From: Bacillota bacterium
Lineage (GTDB): Bacteria > Bacillota > Clostridia > Peptostreptococcales > Anaerovoracaceae
DNA: 64,000 nucleotides
NCBI GenBank assembly: GCA_017522185.1
Contig: JAFWZZ010000029.1
Location: 186,001-250,000 of the forward strand
Direction of reading: 5' to 3'
The notes under the pieces were generated by a model. It did not search any database. It was not told the DNA's origin and saw only the letters and a program-made list of their open reading frames with translations. The translations under genes and the position numbers were made by a program. Positions 25,148 to 33,561 of this stretch are shown here, in pieces (the first letter of the stretch is position 1; every line of letters begins with the position of its first letter).

Positions 25148-26984
25148 AGATACCTCCCAGCTTACATGTCGTTCTCGCATTGATACCGCATCCGCGGCAG
25201 CCATAGCGGCAGTCCGGTGTTACGGTTTCCTTTGTTGCCTTTTCCATTTCAGACAGCAGGAACTTCTTTGTGATGGCGGAATCGATGATATCCCACGGAA
25301 GGATTTCATCATATTCTCTGCCTCTTGTAGTATAGAAGTCTACGTCAACGCCTGCATTTTCGATGGCCTGATGCCATTTTTCCAGACTGAAATGTTCGCT
25401 CCATCCGTCCAGCTTGCAGCCCAGACGGTTCGCTTCTAATAACAGGCTGCTCAGTCTTCTGTCGCCACGTGCAAAGATTGCCTCCAGGGTGCTGACAGAG
25501 TCGTCGTGGTAGTTGAAGGTTACGCCCTTCATCTTCAGCTTTTCAAACAGATAGTTGTGCTTTCTCGTAAATTCAGCTGTAGTATCCTGCTTTGCCCACT
25601 GGAACGGTGTGTGCGCCTTTGGTACAAAGTTGGAAACGCTGACAGTCACATTGAATCTTCCGCCTTTGCCGGAGTTTTTGTGGATTTCCACGATTCTTCT
25701 TGCGATGTCAGCAATGCCGTCTAAATCCGCATCGGTTTCTGTCGGCAGACCGATCATGAAATACAGCTTGATGTGCTTCCAGCCCAGTTCGATGGCCTGT
25801 TCCACAGCATCAAAGATATCCTTTTCTGTGATGCCTTTGTTGATTACGTCACGCAGTCTCTGGGTACCTGCTTCCGGCGCAAAGGTCAGCCCGGACTTCT
25901 TATACCCTTGAATTTCTTCCAATACGTTGAAAGAAAAGGTATCCAGTCTCAGGGACGGCAGGGACAGGGAAACGTTCTGCGCCTTGCATTCGCGCATCAG
26001 CTCGATAGCCAGCGGCTCGAACTGGGAATAGTCACTGGTAGACAGGGACAGCAGGGATAATTCCTCGTGACCTGTACTTGCAAGCTGTTTTCTCGCCAGA
26101 TCCATAATTTTGTCCTTGGATCTTTCGCGGACCGGACGGTAAATCATGCCGGCCTGGCAGAATCTGCAGCCTCTGGTGCAGCCACGGAAGGTCTCGATAA
26201 CAGATCTGTCATGTACCGTCTCAATCAAAGGCACCAGCGGTTCTTCCGGGAACGGTACATCTTCGATGTCGTCGATGATGTAGCGCTGTACGCGGTCAGG
26301 TGCACCTTCGTAATTCTTCTCATAGGCCAGAATCTTACCGTCTTCTGCGTATTTCACGTCATAGAAAGACGGAATATATACACCGGTGTCACCGGCAATC
26401 AGCTCAAAGAATTCTCTCTTAGAGAGGCCTTTTTCCTTCGCTTCGATGTATCTTTCCATCAGCTTCGGCAGGCTTTCCTCACCGTCACCGATTAAGAAGA
26501 TGTCCACAAAATCAGCCAACGGTTCCGGATTGTATGCACAAGGACCGCCGCAAACGATGATTGGATCATCTTCTCCTCTGTCAGCTGACAGCATTGGAAC
26601 TTCTGCCTGCTGCATCATATCTAAAATGCTAGTGAAAGACATTTCATACTGCAGGGTAAAACCGAAGAAGTCCATTTCTTTTACCGGTGTCTTTGTTTCC
26701 AGCGTAAACAGCGGAATGCCTTCTTCCTTCATCAGGCCCGCCATGTCAGGCGCCGGTGCAAAAACTCTCTCGCAGTACACGTCTTCCTTTTTGTTCATGA
26801 TGTTATACAGAATCTGCAGGCCCATATAGGACATGCCGATCTCGTAAAGATCCGGGAACGCAAAAGCAAATCTCGCCTTTACATCAGCAGGATCTTTCAT
26901 CACAATATGGTTCTCACCGCCGATATATCTGGCCGGCTTCTCCACTCTCTTTAATAAGTTGTTCAGTTTCTCATTTACGTACAT
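25137..26984 (-). CDS. TIGR03960 family B12-binding-like radical SAM protein
   Basis: Radical SAM enzyme of unknown reaction. The N-terminal part (about 40-190) resembles the B12-binding fold; the radical SAM cluster motif CTRGCRFCQAG is near residue 265, followed by GLTFAPEAGTQRLRDVINKG near 375 and a Cys-rich C-terminus (CRYGCRGCGI and TTCKLGG) that could hold a second cluster. About 615 residues. ATG 26984 has AAAGG eight bases upstream; ATG 26990 is too close to it. In many Firmicutes this pair sits near rplU/rpmA and spoIVF genes, as here. Confidence 0.9.
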   Translation of the reverse strand: MYVNEKLNNLLKRVEKPARYIGGENHIVMKDPADVKARFAFAFPDLYEIGMSYMGLQILYNIMNKKEDVYCERVFAPAPDMAGLMKEEGIPLFTLETKTPVKEMDFFGFTLQYEMSFTSILDMMQQAEVPMLSADRGEDDPIIVCGGPCAYNPEPLADFVDIFLIGDGEESLPKLMERYIEAKEKGLSKREFFELIAGDTGVYIPSFYDVKYAEDGKILAYEKNYEGAPDRVQRYIIDDIEDVPFPEEPLVPLIETVHDRSVIETFRGCTRGCRFCQAGMIYRPVRERSKDKIMDLARKQLASTGHEELSLLSLSTSDYSQFEPLAIELMRECKAQNVSLSLPSLRLDTFSFNVLEEIQGYKKSGLTFAPEAGTQRLRDVINKGITEKDIFDAVEQAIELGWKHIKLYFMIGLPTETDADLDGIADIARRIVEIHKNSGKGGRFNVTVSVSNFVPKAHTPFQWAKQDTTAEFTRKHNYLFEKLKMKGVTFNYHDDSVSTLEAIFARGDRRLSSLLLEANRLGCKLDGWSEHFSLEKWHQAIENAGVDVDFYTTRGREYDEILPWDIIDSAITKKFLLSEMEKATKETVTPDCRYGCRGCGINARTTCKLGGIYEQ

Positions 26985-26999
26985 ATACATAACCTTTCG

Positions 27000-27524
27000 T
27001 TATTCCAAAAATAGGCTGTCGATGGTTTGTCCCATCGCTTCTTCAATCTGCCCGAGGAGCGCCCGCAGTTTCTCACGATTCTCCTCGATTTTCCAGATTC
27101 TGTGCGGATAGTGGGCCTTCGCTTTGTTGATGATGTATTCAAAACGCTTGTCCAATCCGGCGTAATGATCCTCGATAACCAGTCTGTCTCCGATGCAGAC
27201 CAGGTCCATTTCGCTTAAGGTCTCAAAAGCATAAATGTGCCTGGACATGTGGACTTCCACAATGTCTGCCTCGTCTTCGTAACCCAGGTTTCTGAGAATC
27301 TCTGCTCCCACGTGACCGTGCTCTTCCTGGACTCTGGCAACATCATGGGCAAGGCCTGCGCCCTCTATCAGATCCAGGTCAAAATCATAGCCGTGCTCGT
27401 TGAGTTTCCGTCCAATGGTCAGCGCCACATGGGCCACCGCGTTGCAATGCCCGATGACATGCTTTGGCGTTTCATGGATCATATACAGTTGTTCACATTC
27501 TTCTCTACTGATTCGCTTGGTCAT
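27000..27524 (-). CDS. HD domain phosphohydrolase-like protein
   Basis: Predicted metal-dependent phosphohydrolase; substrate unknown. The 174 residues show the HD pattern: KHVIGHCNAVAHVAL (first His, near 22-30), GAGLAHDVAR (the HD pair near 57) and EEHGHVGAEILR (near 67), then VEVHMSRHI. From ATG 27524 the protein begins MTKRISREECEQL; AAGGCGGTG lies upstream. It lies 9 bases before the radical SAM gene, so the two are probably co-transcribed, which may hint at a shared nucleotide-related role. Confidence 0.85.
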   Translation of the reverse strand: MTKRISREECEQLYMIHETPKHVIGHCNAVAHVALTIGRKLNEHGYDFDLDLIEGAGLAHDVARVQEEHGHVGAEILRNLGYEDEADIVEVHMSRHIYAFETLSEMDLVCIGDRLVIEDHYAGLDKRFEYIINKAKAHYPHRIWKIEENREKLRALLGQIEEAMGQTIDSLFLE

Positions 27525-27554
27525 CGGTTCACCGCCTTTCAATATTTAAGTATA

Positions 27555-28058
27555 TCATAAATTGGTACGAAGTTCATAGTAAAATTCCTTTTCTCCCGAA
27601 GAATCGAAGCTGCCAATGATTTCCCCTCGCTGGATCCGTTCTTTCTCCACAACGCCGGCCGTATCCAGGTTCCCATAGACAGAAACCGCTCCCTCATGCC
27701 GGATTTCTACATAGAGGCCATAGTCGTCGTTTTTCCCGGTTTTTGTCACCATGCCGCCTGCGACAGCATGCACCTGTCTGATGGATCCGGTTCCCTCCTT
27801 GTCGATGGGCTGGCCGTATTTTGATGCCTCGTTGACCTCAGTGACCGCCGATACGACCTTTGATGGAGCCCCGTCCAGTACGGTAGTAATACGGTTCCAT
27901 GCCGCCTCGGCTTCTTCCGATGTCATCTGGTGCATCACCGCTTCTGAACAAAGATCATAATACTTTGCAACTGTTGTATTTTCAGACTTTCCGGCTGTGA
28001 CAGCCAGAAAGGAAATCCCGATGCAGGCCGCAATCTGCAGCGTCAGTTTGCTTCTCAT
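27555..28058 (-). CDS. Degenerate LytM/M23 domain protein, SpoIVFA-like
   Basis: A 167-residue protein with an N-terminal signal or anchor (about residues 5-22), a helical spacer and a C-terminal LytM-like beta domain (VHAVAGGMVTKTGKNDDYGL, then SVYGNLDTAGVVEKE and GEIIGSFDSSG). The zinc His residues of active M23 enzymes are missing: YxHL reads YGNL and the HLHFE motif reads FYYEL. Such an inactive LytM domain behind one membrane segment, next to rplU-rpmA-obgE, fits SpoIVFA, the mother-cell partner that SpoIVB cuts in Bacillus. spoIVFB is not adjacent. Its ribosome site lies inside a terminator stem. Confidence 0.65.
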   Translation of the reverse strand: MRSKLTLQIAACIGISFLAVTAGKSENTTVAKYYDLCSEAVMHQMTSEEAEAAWNRITTVLDGAPSKVVSAVTEVNEASKYGQPIDKEGTGSIRQVHAVAGGMVTKTGKNDDYGLYVEIRHEGAVSVYGNLDTAGVVEKERIQRGEIIGSFDSSGEKEFYYELRTNL

Positions 28059-28059
28059 G

Positions 28060-28097
28060 AAAAATCACCTCTATACAACATACGGTATAGAGGTGAT
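28060..28097 (-). terminator. Terminator of obgE that contains the next gene's ribosome site
   Basis: Perfect 13-bp stem ATCACCTCTATAC/GTATAGAGGTGAT (28064-28076 with 28085-28097), 8-base loop, then TTTTTC on the minus strand. The 3' arm carries GAGGTGA, spaced correctly to be the Shine-Dalgarno site of the SpoIVFA-like gene whose ATG is at 28058. Confidence 0.85.
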
Positions 28098-28106
28098 GGT
28101 TATACG

Positions 28107-29399
28107 TTAAAATTCGTCCCAGTATTCAAATTCGAAGTCACCGATTCTGATGGTGTCGCCTTCTTCCAGTCCCATTTCCAGGAACTTGTCGATGGCACCG
28201 CTCTTTTCGATGTATTTATACAGGTATCTTAAGGAACCCATATCGTTGAAGTTGGTGGAATCGAAGATCTTCTGCAGCTGCTGGCCTTCCAGTACATATG
28301 CGCCGTCGTCAGCTCTGCTTGTATATACTTCTCTGTAAGTCGGATTTGCATCTTCCAGTTCGAAGTCGAAGTATTCTGTATCGTCTTCTTCCGGATTCAT
28401 TTCCGCCTTCTGCAGTTCCAGTAAGGTTGCCGCCATCAGTTCCTGCACGCCGATGTTGATTGGTGCACAGATTGGGAACAGCTTGTAACCCTTGCCTTCT
28501 ACATATTCCTTAAACTCAACAAACTGCGGATCTTCCTCGTCGATCATGTCAATCTTGTTGGCCGCAACCAGCATTGGCTTGTTTGCAACCTTTTCACTGT
28601 ACATTCTCAGTTCGTTGTTGATCTTCTCGAAGTCTTCAATCGGATTTCTGCCTTCGCTGCCGGATACGTCAACCACGTGGATTAACACCTTTGTTCTTTC
28701 GATATGCTTCAGGAAACGCAGACCCAGACCCAGACCCTGGTGTGCGCCTTCGATGATACCGGCGATATCCGCCATGGTGAAGCTGGAATCGTAGATGTTT
28801 ACCACGCCCAGGTTCGGTGCGATAGTTGTGAAGTGATAGTTTTCGATTTTCGGATTCGCACTCGTGGAAGTTGCCAGCAGACTGGATTTACCCACGTTCG
28901 GGAAACCGACCAGACCGACGTCCGCAATGGACTTCAGCTCCAGAATCACGTTTCTTTCCTTGGCAAAGCCGCCAGCTTCTGCAAAATTCGGTGCCTGACG
29001 CACGGAATTCTTGAAGTGCACATTGCCCTTGCCGCCCTTGCCGCCTTTTGCAGCCACGAAGGAATCACCATCTTCGACTAAGTCCTTCATCACCAGGCCG
29101 GTTTCTTCATCTATTACCACAGTTCCCATTGGAACTTTAATGATCAAATTCTCGCCGTTTTTTCCGTATCTTTTCTTTTTCATACCGTTCTGGCCGGCTT
29201 CTGCTTCGTACTTTCTCTTGTACTTGAAGTCCATCAGGGTTCTCAGGTTACGGTCAGCCATGAAAATGACATCGCCGCCCTTGCCGCCGTCACCACCGTC
29301 AGGACCGCCTTCCGGTACGAAAGGTTCTTTTCTAAAGGAAACGCAGCCGTTGCCGCCTTTTCCAGATTTGATATATATTTTGGCTCTATCTATGAACAT
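28107..29399 (-). CDS. obgE: Obg family GTPase
   Basis: Ribosome-associated GTPase involved in 50S maturation and stress control. Order: glycine-rich Obg domain (residues 1-158; GGDGGKGGDVIF and KGGKGGKGN), GTPase domain with GFPNVGKSSL near 165, DIAGIIEGAHQG near 212 and NKID near 283, and a C-terminal OCT domain (about 350-430). At 430 residues it is the Firmicutes length. ATG 29399 has GAGGAGG upstream. It follows rpmA after a terminator. Confidence 0.97.
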   Translation of the reverse strand: MFIDRAKIYIKSGKGGNGCVSFRKEPFVPEGGPDGGDGGKGGDVIFMADRNLRTLMDFKYKRKYEAEAGQNGMKKKRYGKNGENLIIKVPMGTVVIDEETGLVMKDLVEDGDSFVAAKGGKGGKGNVHFKNSVRQAPNFAEAGGFAKERNVILELKSIADVGLVGFPNVGKSSLLATSTSANPKIENYHFTTIAPNLGVVNIYDSSFTMADIAGIIEGAHQGLGLGLRFLKHIERTKVLIHVVDVSGSEGRNPIEDFEKINNELRMYSEKVANKPMLVAANKIDMIDEEDPQFVEFKEYVEGKGYKLFPICAPINIGVQELMAATLLELQKAEMNPEEDDTEYFDFELEDANPTYREVYTSRADDGAYVLEGQQLQKIFDSTNFNDMGSLRYLYKYIEKSGAIDKFLEMGLEEGDTIRIGDFEFEYWDEF

Positions 29400-29442
29400 C
29401 TTTAGAACCTCCTCTTACACTTTTATCTTGTGCATTAACGTG

Positions 29443-29472
29443 AAAAAAAGACCCCTAAATTACATTAGGGGC
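29443..29472 (-). terminator. Terminator of rplU-rpmA
   Basis: CCCCTAA/TTAGGGG stem followed by TTTTTTT on the minus strand, 10 bases after the rpmA stop. Confidence 0.85.
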
Positions 29473-29482
29473 CATGAAATCT

Positions 29483-29743
29483 TTACGCTTCTTTTGGATA
29501 AACGCTAACCTGTTTTCTAGTCTTGTCTTTTCTTTCGAACTTAACAGTACCGTCGATCTTAGCGAATAATGTATCATCTCCGCCAATACCTACATTGTTA
29601 CCAGGGTGTAACTTAGTACCTCTCTGTCTAACCAAAATGCTACCAGCGCTAACGAACTGTCCGTCTCCTCTCTTGACACCAAGACGTTTCGATTCGGAAT
29701 CACGACCGTTCTTAGAGCTACCTACTCCTTTTTTACTTGCCAT
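29483..29743 (-). CDS. rpmA: Large ribosomal subunit protein bL27, without propeptide
   Basis: Ribosomal protein L27; its N-terminal tail reaches the peptidyl transferase centre. The 86 residues begin [20 protein letters not shown]. Most Firmicutes L27 proteins carry an extra N-terminal stretch ending in FFA that the Prp protease removes; here the protein starts directly at the mature end, as in E. coli. ATG 29743 has GGAGG ten bases upstream, and there is no in-frame start before it. It lies 36 bases after rplU with no prp gene between. Confidence 0.96.
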   Translation of the reverse strand: MASKKGVGSSKNGRDSESKRLGVKRGDGQFVSAGSILVRQRGTKLHPGNNVGIGGDDTLFAKIDGTVKFERKDKTRKQVSVYPKEA

Positions 29744-29779
29744 AGTCCAGACACCTCCTTGCTTTTGTGGCTATTGGAA

Positions 29780-30259
29780 TTACTTAGATGCTGCTTCGAT
29801 AGTTTCGATGATTACAGCCTTTGTAGCCTTAGCATCGATTTCAATACCGTGTTCTGCAGCGTAAGCAATTAATTCATCTTTCTTCATGGATGCAGAAACT
29901 TTCTTTTCTGCCTTTGGTGCAGCTTTTACTTCTTCCTTCTTTGCAGGAGCTTCACCTGTTAAAGAAACAATCTTAACCATTGTGTATGGCTGTCTGTGAC
30001 CCTGTTTCTTTCTGTAGTCTTTCTTAGCCTTGTACTTGAAGATGATAACCTTCTTAGCCTTACCATTTTCAACTACTTCGCCAACAACCTTAGCGCCTTC
30101 AACGTACGGAGCGCCAACCTTCAGTTCTTCACCAGCTAAAACCAGTACCTTGTCGAATTCAACTGTTTCGCCAGCTTCTACGCCTAACTTTTCGATAGTT
30201 AAAACGTCGCCTTCCTGAACTCTGTACTGCTTTCCGCCTGTTTCGATAATTGCGTACAT
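29780..30259 (-). CDS. rplU: Large ribosomal subunit protein bL21 with C-terminal extension
   Basis: Ribosomal protein L21. Residues 1-103 are a normal L21 ([33 protein letters not shown] near the end). Usual length is about 103; this one has 159 residues. The extra part is a Lys/Ala/Glu-rich linker (about 105-125) and a folded-looking end ([20 protein letters not shown], then [10 protein letters not shown]) that resembles a HeH/SAP-like helix-extended-helix motif. Start ATG 30259 has a GAGGAGG site. The frame is unbroken and in normal codon use, so the tail is part of the gene. Confidence 0.95.
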   Translation of the reverse strand: MYAIIETGGKQYRVQEGDVLTIEKLGVEAGETVEFDKVLVLAGEELKVGAPYVEGAKVVGEVVENGKAKKVIIFKYKAKKDYRKKQGHRQPYTMVKIVSLTGEAPAKKEEVKAAPKAEKKVSASMKKDELIAYAAEHGIEIDAKATKAVIIETIEAASK

Positions 30260-30406
30260 GTTTTAAATTTCCTCCTCTTACCAGTCTCGCCTTTTCGGGT
30301 AGCACGGTAGTCGTGCTTTCATCCCCTCGTCCCCTGACGAGCTGATGTGATCGGCTGCCTCCGTATTGAAGACATCACAAATCAAACCTTTTCCGTGCGG
30401 TCTAAC
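30260..30406 (-). promoter_or_regulatory. Structured 5' leader of rplU (L21-leader-like)
   Basis: About 145 bases from the predicted transcription start to the rplU ATG, with hairpins CTCGTC/GACGAG (30326-30341) and AGCACG/CGTGCT (30301-30317) and a longer GTGATGT/ATCACAT pairing. L21 operons of Gram-positives have a known autoregulatory leader; I did not verify the covariance model. Confidence 0.55.
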
Positions 30407-30412
30407 TCTGAT

Positions 30413-30441
30413 AGAATACCACACCCACAGGTGTATGTCAA
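30413..30441 (-). promoter_or_regulatory. Promoter of rplU-rpmA
   Basis: Perfect TTGACA (30436-30441), 17 bases, TATTCT (30413-30418) on the minus strand. Confidence 0.75.
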
Positions 30442-30480
30442 CAGTTTTTTCGAGTTTTTTACCTACTTTTTTCTTATTTG

Positions 30481-30510
30481 CAAAACAAACGGGAAGATTG
30501 CTCTTCCCGT
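30481..30510 (-). terminator. Terminator of the nitroreductase gene
   Basis: ACGGGAAGA/TCTTCCCGT with a 4-base loop, then TTGTTTTG on the minus strand, 17 bases after the stop at 30528. Confidence 0.8.
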
Positions 30511-30527
30511 TGAAAACACTGGGTTTC

Positions 30528-31073
30528 CTAGATAAATCTAACCAGTTCTTCTACTTCTTTTCTTGGTGGTGCAGCACCTGGTTCTATTTCAGGATAGCCC
30601 ATCGCAACCAGTGCGTGAACCTGCTGTCCTTCTTCCAGACCGATTGCTTCTGCAACCTTGTCGTCGTCGAAGATACCTAAGATTACAGTACCTACACCCT
30701 TGTCAGCAGCTGCCAGACAGAATGTCTGTGTTGCAATACCTGTATCGAAGTTCTGCCAACGGTCTTCTTTCGGTGTTGTGTAGGAACCGTCTTTTTCGAA
30801 GCCGGATCTGCCTAATACAGCAGTTACAACAACCAGGTGAGGTGCTCTCTTGATTGTCTTTGCATTATAAACGAAGTCCAGCACGCATTCGTCGGCAATC
30901 TTTGCCTTTACTGCTTCATCTTCTACAATAGTGTATCTTGTAATCTGTGTATTCTTCCAGGAAGGTGCGTATGCCGCAGCCGCAACGATTTCGTTGATGA
31001 CTTCACGGGATACCTTTTCTTCCTTGAACTTTCTTACGCTTCTTCTTTCTTTGATGACTTTGATCGCTTCCAT
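30528..31073 (-). CDS. Nitroreductase family protein
   Basis: FMN-dependent NAD(P)H oxidoreductase; substrate unknown. The start IKERRSVRKFKEEKVSREVI is the family FMN-phosphate site; APSWKNTQ near residue 37 and the end VALMGYP-like stretch (VHALVAMGYPEIEPGA) with APPRKEVEELV are typical. 181 residues. ATG 31073 has GGGAGA upstream. It lies 48 bases downstream of recA with no visible terminator between, so it may be partly co-transcribed with recA. Confidence 0.9.
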   Translation of the reverse strand: MEAIKVIKERRSVRKFKEEKVSREVINEIVAAAAYAPSWKNTQITRYTIVEDEAVKAKIADECVLDFVYNAKTIKRAPHLVVVTAVLGRSGFEKDGSYTTPKEDRWQNFDTGIATQTFCLAAADKGVGTVILGIFDDDKVAEAIGLEEGQQVHALVAMGYPEIEPGAAPPRKEVEELVRFI

Positions 31074-31121
31074 AACTAAAAATCTCCCATAATTACTAAT
31101 TTTAAAACAGCTTCATTCGGA

Positions 31122-32174
31122 TTATTCGATGACTACGCCATCTTCATCCACATTGAATGGTGCTTCTTCTTCCGGTTCTTCTACCTTCAGAGTATCTAAC
31201 AGCTTACCTTCAATGATATCTAAAGTCGCAGGATTTTCTTCCAGCCACTTCTTTACGTTTTCTCTGCCCTGGCCAATACGGTTGCCTTCGTAACTGTACC
31301 AGGAGCCGGCCTTCTCGATGATCTTCGCCTCTACTGCACAGTCTAAGATATCGCCGGCCTTGGAAATGCCTTCGCCGTACATGATGTCAAATTCGGCCTG
31401 TTTGAACGGTGGTGCCACCTTGTTCTTCACAATCTTAACTCTGGTTCTGTTACCCAGCATCTGATCGCCACTCTTGATGGTTTCTACTCTTCTGACGTCT
31501 AAACGCATGGAAGCGTAGAACTTCAGTGCACGGCCGCCTGTTGTGGTTTCCGGATTACCGAACATCACACCAATCTTCTCACGAAGCTGGTTGATAAAGA
31601 TCACACAGGTGTTGCTGCGGTTCACGGTACCGGCAATCTTTCTCAGTGCCTGGGACATCAGTCTTGCCTGCAGACCCATGTGGGAATCGCCCATTTCGCC
31701 CTGGATTTCTGCCTTCGGTACCAGCGCTGCCACGGAGTCGATGACGATAACATCTAACGCGCCGCTTCGAGCAAGCATGTCGCAGATTTCCAGTGCCTGT
31801 TCACCGGTATCCGGCTGGGATACCAGCAGTTCGTCGACCTTAACACCCAAATTCTTCGCATAGACAGGGTCCAGTGCGTGTTCTGCGTCGATAAATGCAC
31901 ACTTACCGCCCTTCTTCTGTGCTTCTGCAACGATATGCAATGTCAGGGTCGTCTTACCGGAAGATTCCGGTCCGTAGATTTCCACAATTCTGCCCTTTGG
32001 CACGCCGCCTACACCTGTTGCCAGGTCTAAGCTGATGGAACCTGTGGAAATGGTTTCTATATTGAGAGAGGAAGTTTCGCCAAGCTTCATGATGGCACCC
32101 TTCCCAAACTGTTTCTGAATCTGTGCTAACGCGTCATTCAACGCCTTTTCTCTTTCATCTCTTACTACGCTCAT
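31122..32174 (-). CDS. recA: Recombinase RecA
   Basis: Strand exchange protein and SOS co-protease. 350 residues from ATG 32174, which has GGAGG five bases upstream; a longer frame to 32213 runs back over the promoter and SOS box and is rejected. Walker [14 protein letters not shown] is near residue 66, [14 protein letters not shown] near 140, and the L2/[19 protein letters not shown] block near 215. An SOS box and strong promoter lie directly upstream, so it is expected to be induced by DNA damage. cinA lies upstream, the common cinA-recA neighbourhood. Confidence 0.98.
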   Translation of the reverse strand: MSVVRDEREKALNDALAQIQKQFGKGAIMKLGETSSLNIETISTGSISLDLATGVGGVPKGRIVEIYGPESSGKTTLTLHIVAEAQKKGGKCAFIDAEHALDPVYAKNLGVKVDELLVSQPDTGEQALEICDMLARSGALDVIVIDSVAALVPKAEIQGEMGDSHMGLQARLMSQALRKIAGTVNRSNTCVIFINQLREKIGVMFGNPETTTGGRALKFYASMRLDVRRVETIKSGDQMLGNRTRVKIVKNKVAPPFKQAEFDIMYGEGISKAGDILDCAVEAKIIEKAGSWYSYEGNRIGQGRENVKKWLEENPATLDIIEGKLLDTLKVEEPEEEAPFNVDEDGVVIE

Positions 32175-32188
32175 GTTTACCTCCATTG

Positions 32189-32202
32189 CGAACATTTGTT
32201 CT
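32189..32202. promoter_or_regulatory. SOS (LexA) box of recA
   Basis: AGAACAAATGTTCG on the minus strand, one mismatch from the Gram-positive LexA consensus CGAACRNRYGTTYG-like palindrome. It lies just downstream of the -10 box. Confidence 0.8.
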
Positions 32203-32208
32203 TGATTC

Positions 32209-32237
32209 ATCATACCTTATTTTCGATATAAGGTCAA
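32209..32237 (-). promoter_or_regulatory. Promoter of recA
   Basis: TTGACC (32232-32237), 17 bases, TATGAT (32209-32214) on the minus strand. Confidence 0.75.
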
Positions 32238-32313
32238 GCATTTTTATGGAAATCGGATAATTGGTAATAAATGGTATTTCCAATATATACCAATGTCTTC
32301 ACCTTGTCAATCC

Positions 32314-33543
32314 TTATCCCAACATCTGATTCACGAGATCAAACATATGAAGCATGGCGTAATGCCTGTTCCAGTTGCGGTTGTCTCTCCCCGTTCTCAG
32401 TTCTCTAATCTCCAGCCGTCCGTCAAAAAGACAGCCTATATATATCGTTCCCGCCGGTTTATCTGCCGTTCCGCCCGGGCCTGCAACCCCCGTTACAGAC
32501 ACACATATACGGCTTCCCGTCTTATCAAAGAGGCCGCGAACCATCTCCTCGCAGACCTGGCGGCTTTCTGCACTATATTTCTCCAGCGTCTCCAGAGAAA
32601 CGCCCAACTCTTCCATCTTTGCCTTCCACGTATAGGTGGCAATACCACGGTCAAAGACAGCAGAAATCCCCGGCACCCCTGCCAGTTCTGCAGAAAACAT
32701 TCCCGCCGTACAGGACTCGCAGGATGAAATGGTAATGCCTCTGTCGATGAGCTTACGGCCGACAACCTCGGCCAGGCTTTCATCGTTTTCGCTGTACAGA
32801 TATTCGCCGACCCGCTCTCTCACGGATGTAATCATTTCCTCGACCGCTGCCGAGGCTTCTTCCAGAGTTGTTCTCTTTGATGCCACGCGGACAGTACATT
32901 CCCCTTCCTTCGCATAGGTAGCAAGGGTCGGGTCGGTCTGGTTGTCGATCAGATCCAGAAGCGCCGTCTCCAGCGACGATTCCCCGATACCGAAAAACCG
33001 CAGCATCTTATAATAGATCACGCTGTTCTGCCTTGCTTCCAGATAAGGCTTTACACGGCGTTCCCACATGCGCTTCATTTCACGAGGCGGTCCCGGCATG
33101 CAGATGATGGTCTTCTCACCTTCTGACAAAGCCATACCCGGCGCAGATCCCGCGTCATTGTCAAAGACCACCGCTCTTGTCGGCATCATGGCCTGCTTCA
33201 GGTTATTCTCCGTCATGGCGCGGCCGCGTTTTCTTGCGATCTCATGAAGCGCCTCCAGACTTGGCTCATGCATCACAAGGGTATCATGGAGCACCTGACA
33301 GGCGGTTTCCTTGGTCAGATCATCTTCCGTAGGACCCAGTCCACCGGTGGTGATAATCAGGTCACAGTCCTGCAGAGCCCTTTCCATCACCTCCGCCAGA
33401 CGTCCTGCATTGTCACCGACAGTATAATGGTAAAGCACATCAAATCCCAGCAGGTTCAGCTGCTGGGATAAAAATACGGTATTGGTATTGGTAATCTGTC
33501 CGAATAACAGTTCTGTGCCCACACTGAGTAATGCGGTTTTCAT
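32314..33543 (-). CDS. cinA: CinA family protein with NMN deamidase domain
   Basis: Two domains: an N-terminal MoCF-like/COG1058 domain (about residues 1-170; SVGTELLFGQITNTN and TTGGLGPTEDDLTKE) with pyrophosphatase-type activity in relatives, and a C-terminal PncC domain (about 250-409) that deamidates nicotinamide mononucleotide, with the Ser motif SSCESCTAGMFSAEL and SVTGVAGPGG near 355. 409 residues is full length. ATG 33543 has GAGG seven bases upstream. It lies 18 bases after pgsA in an ftsK-rimO-pgsA-cinA unit just before recA. Confidence 0.95.
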   Translation of the reverse strand: MKTALLSVGTELLFGQITNTNTVFLSQQLNLLGFDVLYHYTVGDNAGRLAEVMERALQDCDLIITTGGLGPTEDDLTKETACQVLHDTLVMHEPSLEALHEIARKRGRAMTENNLKQAMMPTRAVVFDNDAGSAPGMALSEGEKTIICMPGPPREMKRMWERRVKPYLEARQNSVIYYKMLRFFGIGESSLETALLDLIDNQTDPTLATYAKEGECTVRVASKRTTLEEASAAVEEMITSVRERVGEYLYSENDESLAEVVGRKLIDRGITISSCESCTAGMFSAELAGVPGISAVFDRGIATYTWKAKMEELGVSLETLEKYSAESRQVCEEMVRGLFDKTGSRICVSVTGVAGPGGTADKPAGTIYIGCLFDGRLEIRELRTGRDNRNWNRHYAMLHMFDLVNQMLG

Positions 33544-33561
33544 CCTTTTACCTCACAAAAT

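Noticed and set aside
30260..30406. Amino-acid or nucleotide riboswitch before rplU
   Set aside because: The hairpins and gene context fit an L21 autoregulatory leader better; no known riboswitch core seen.
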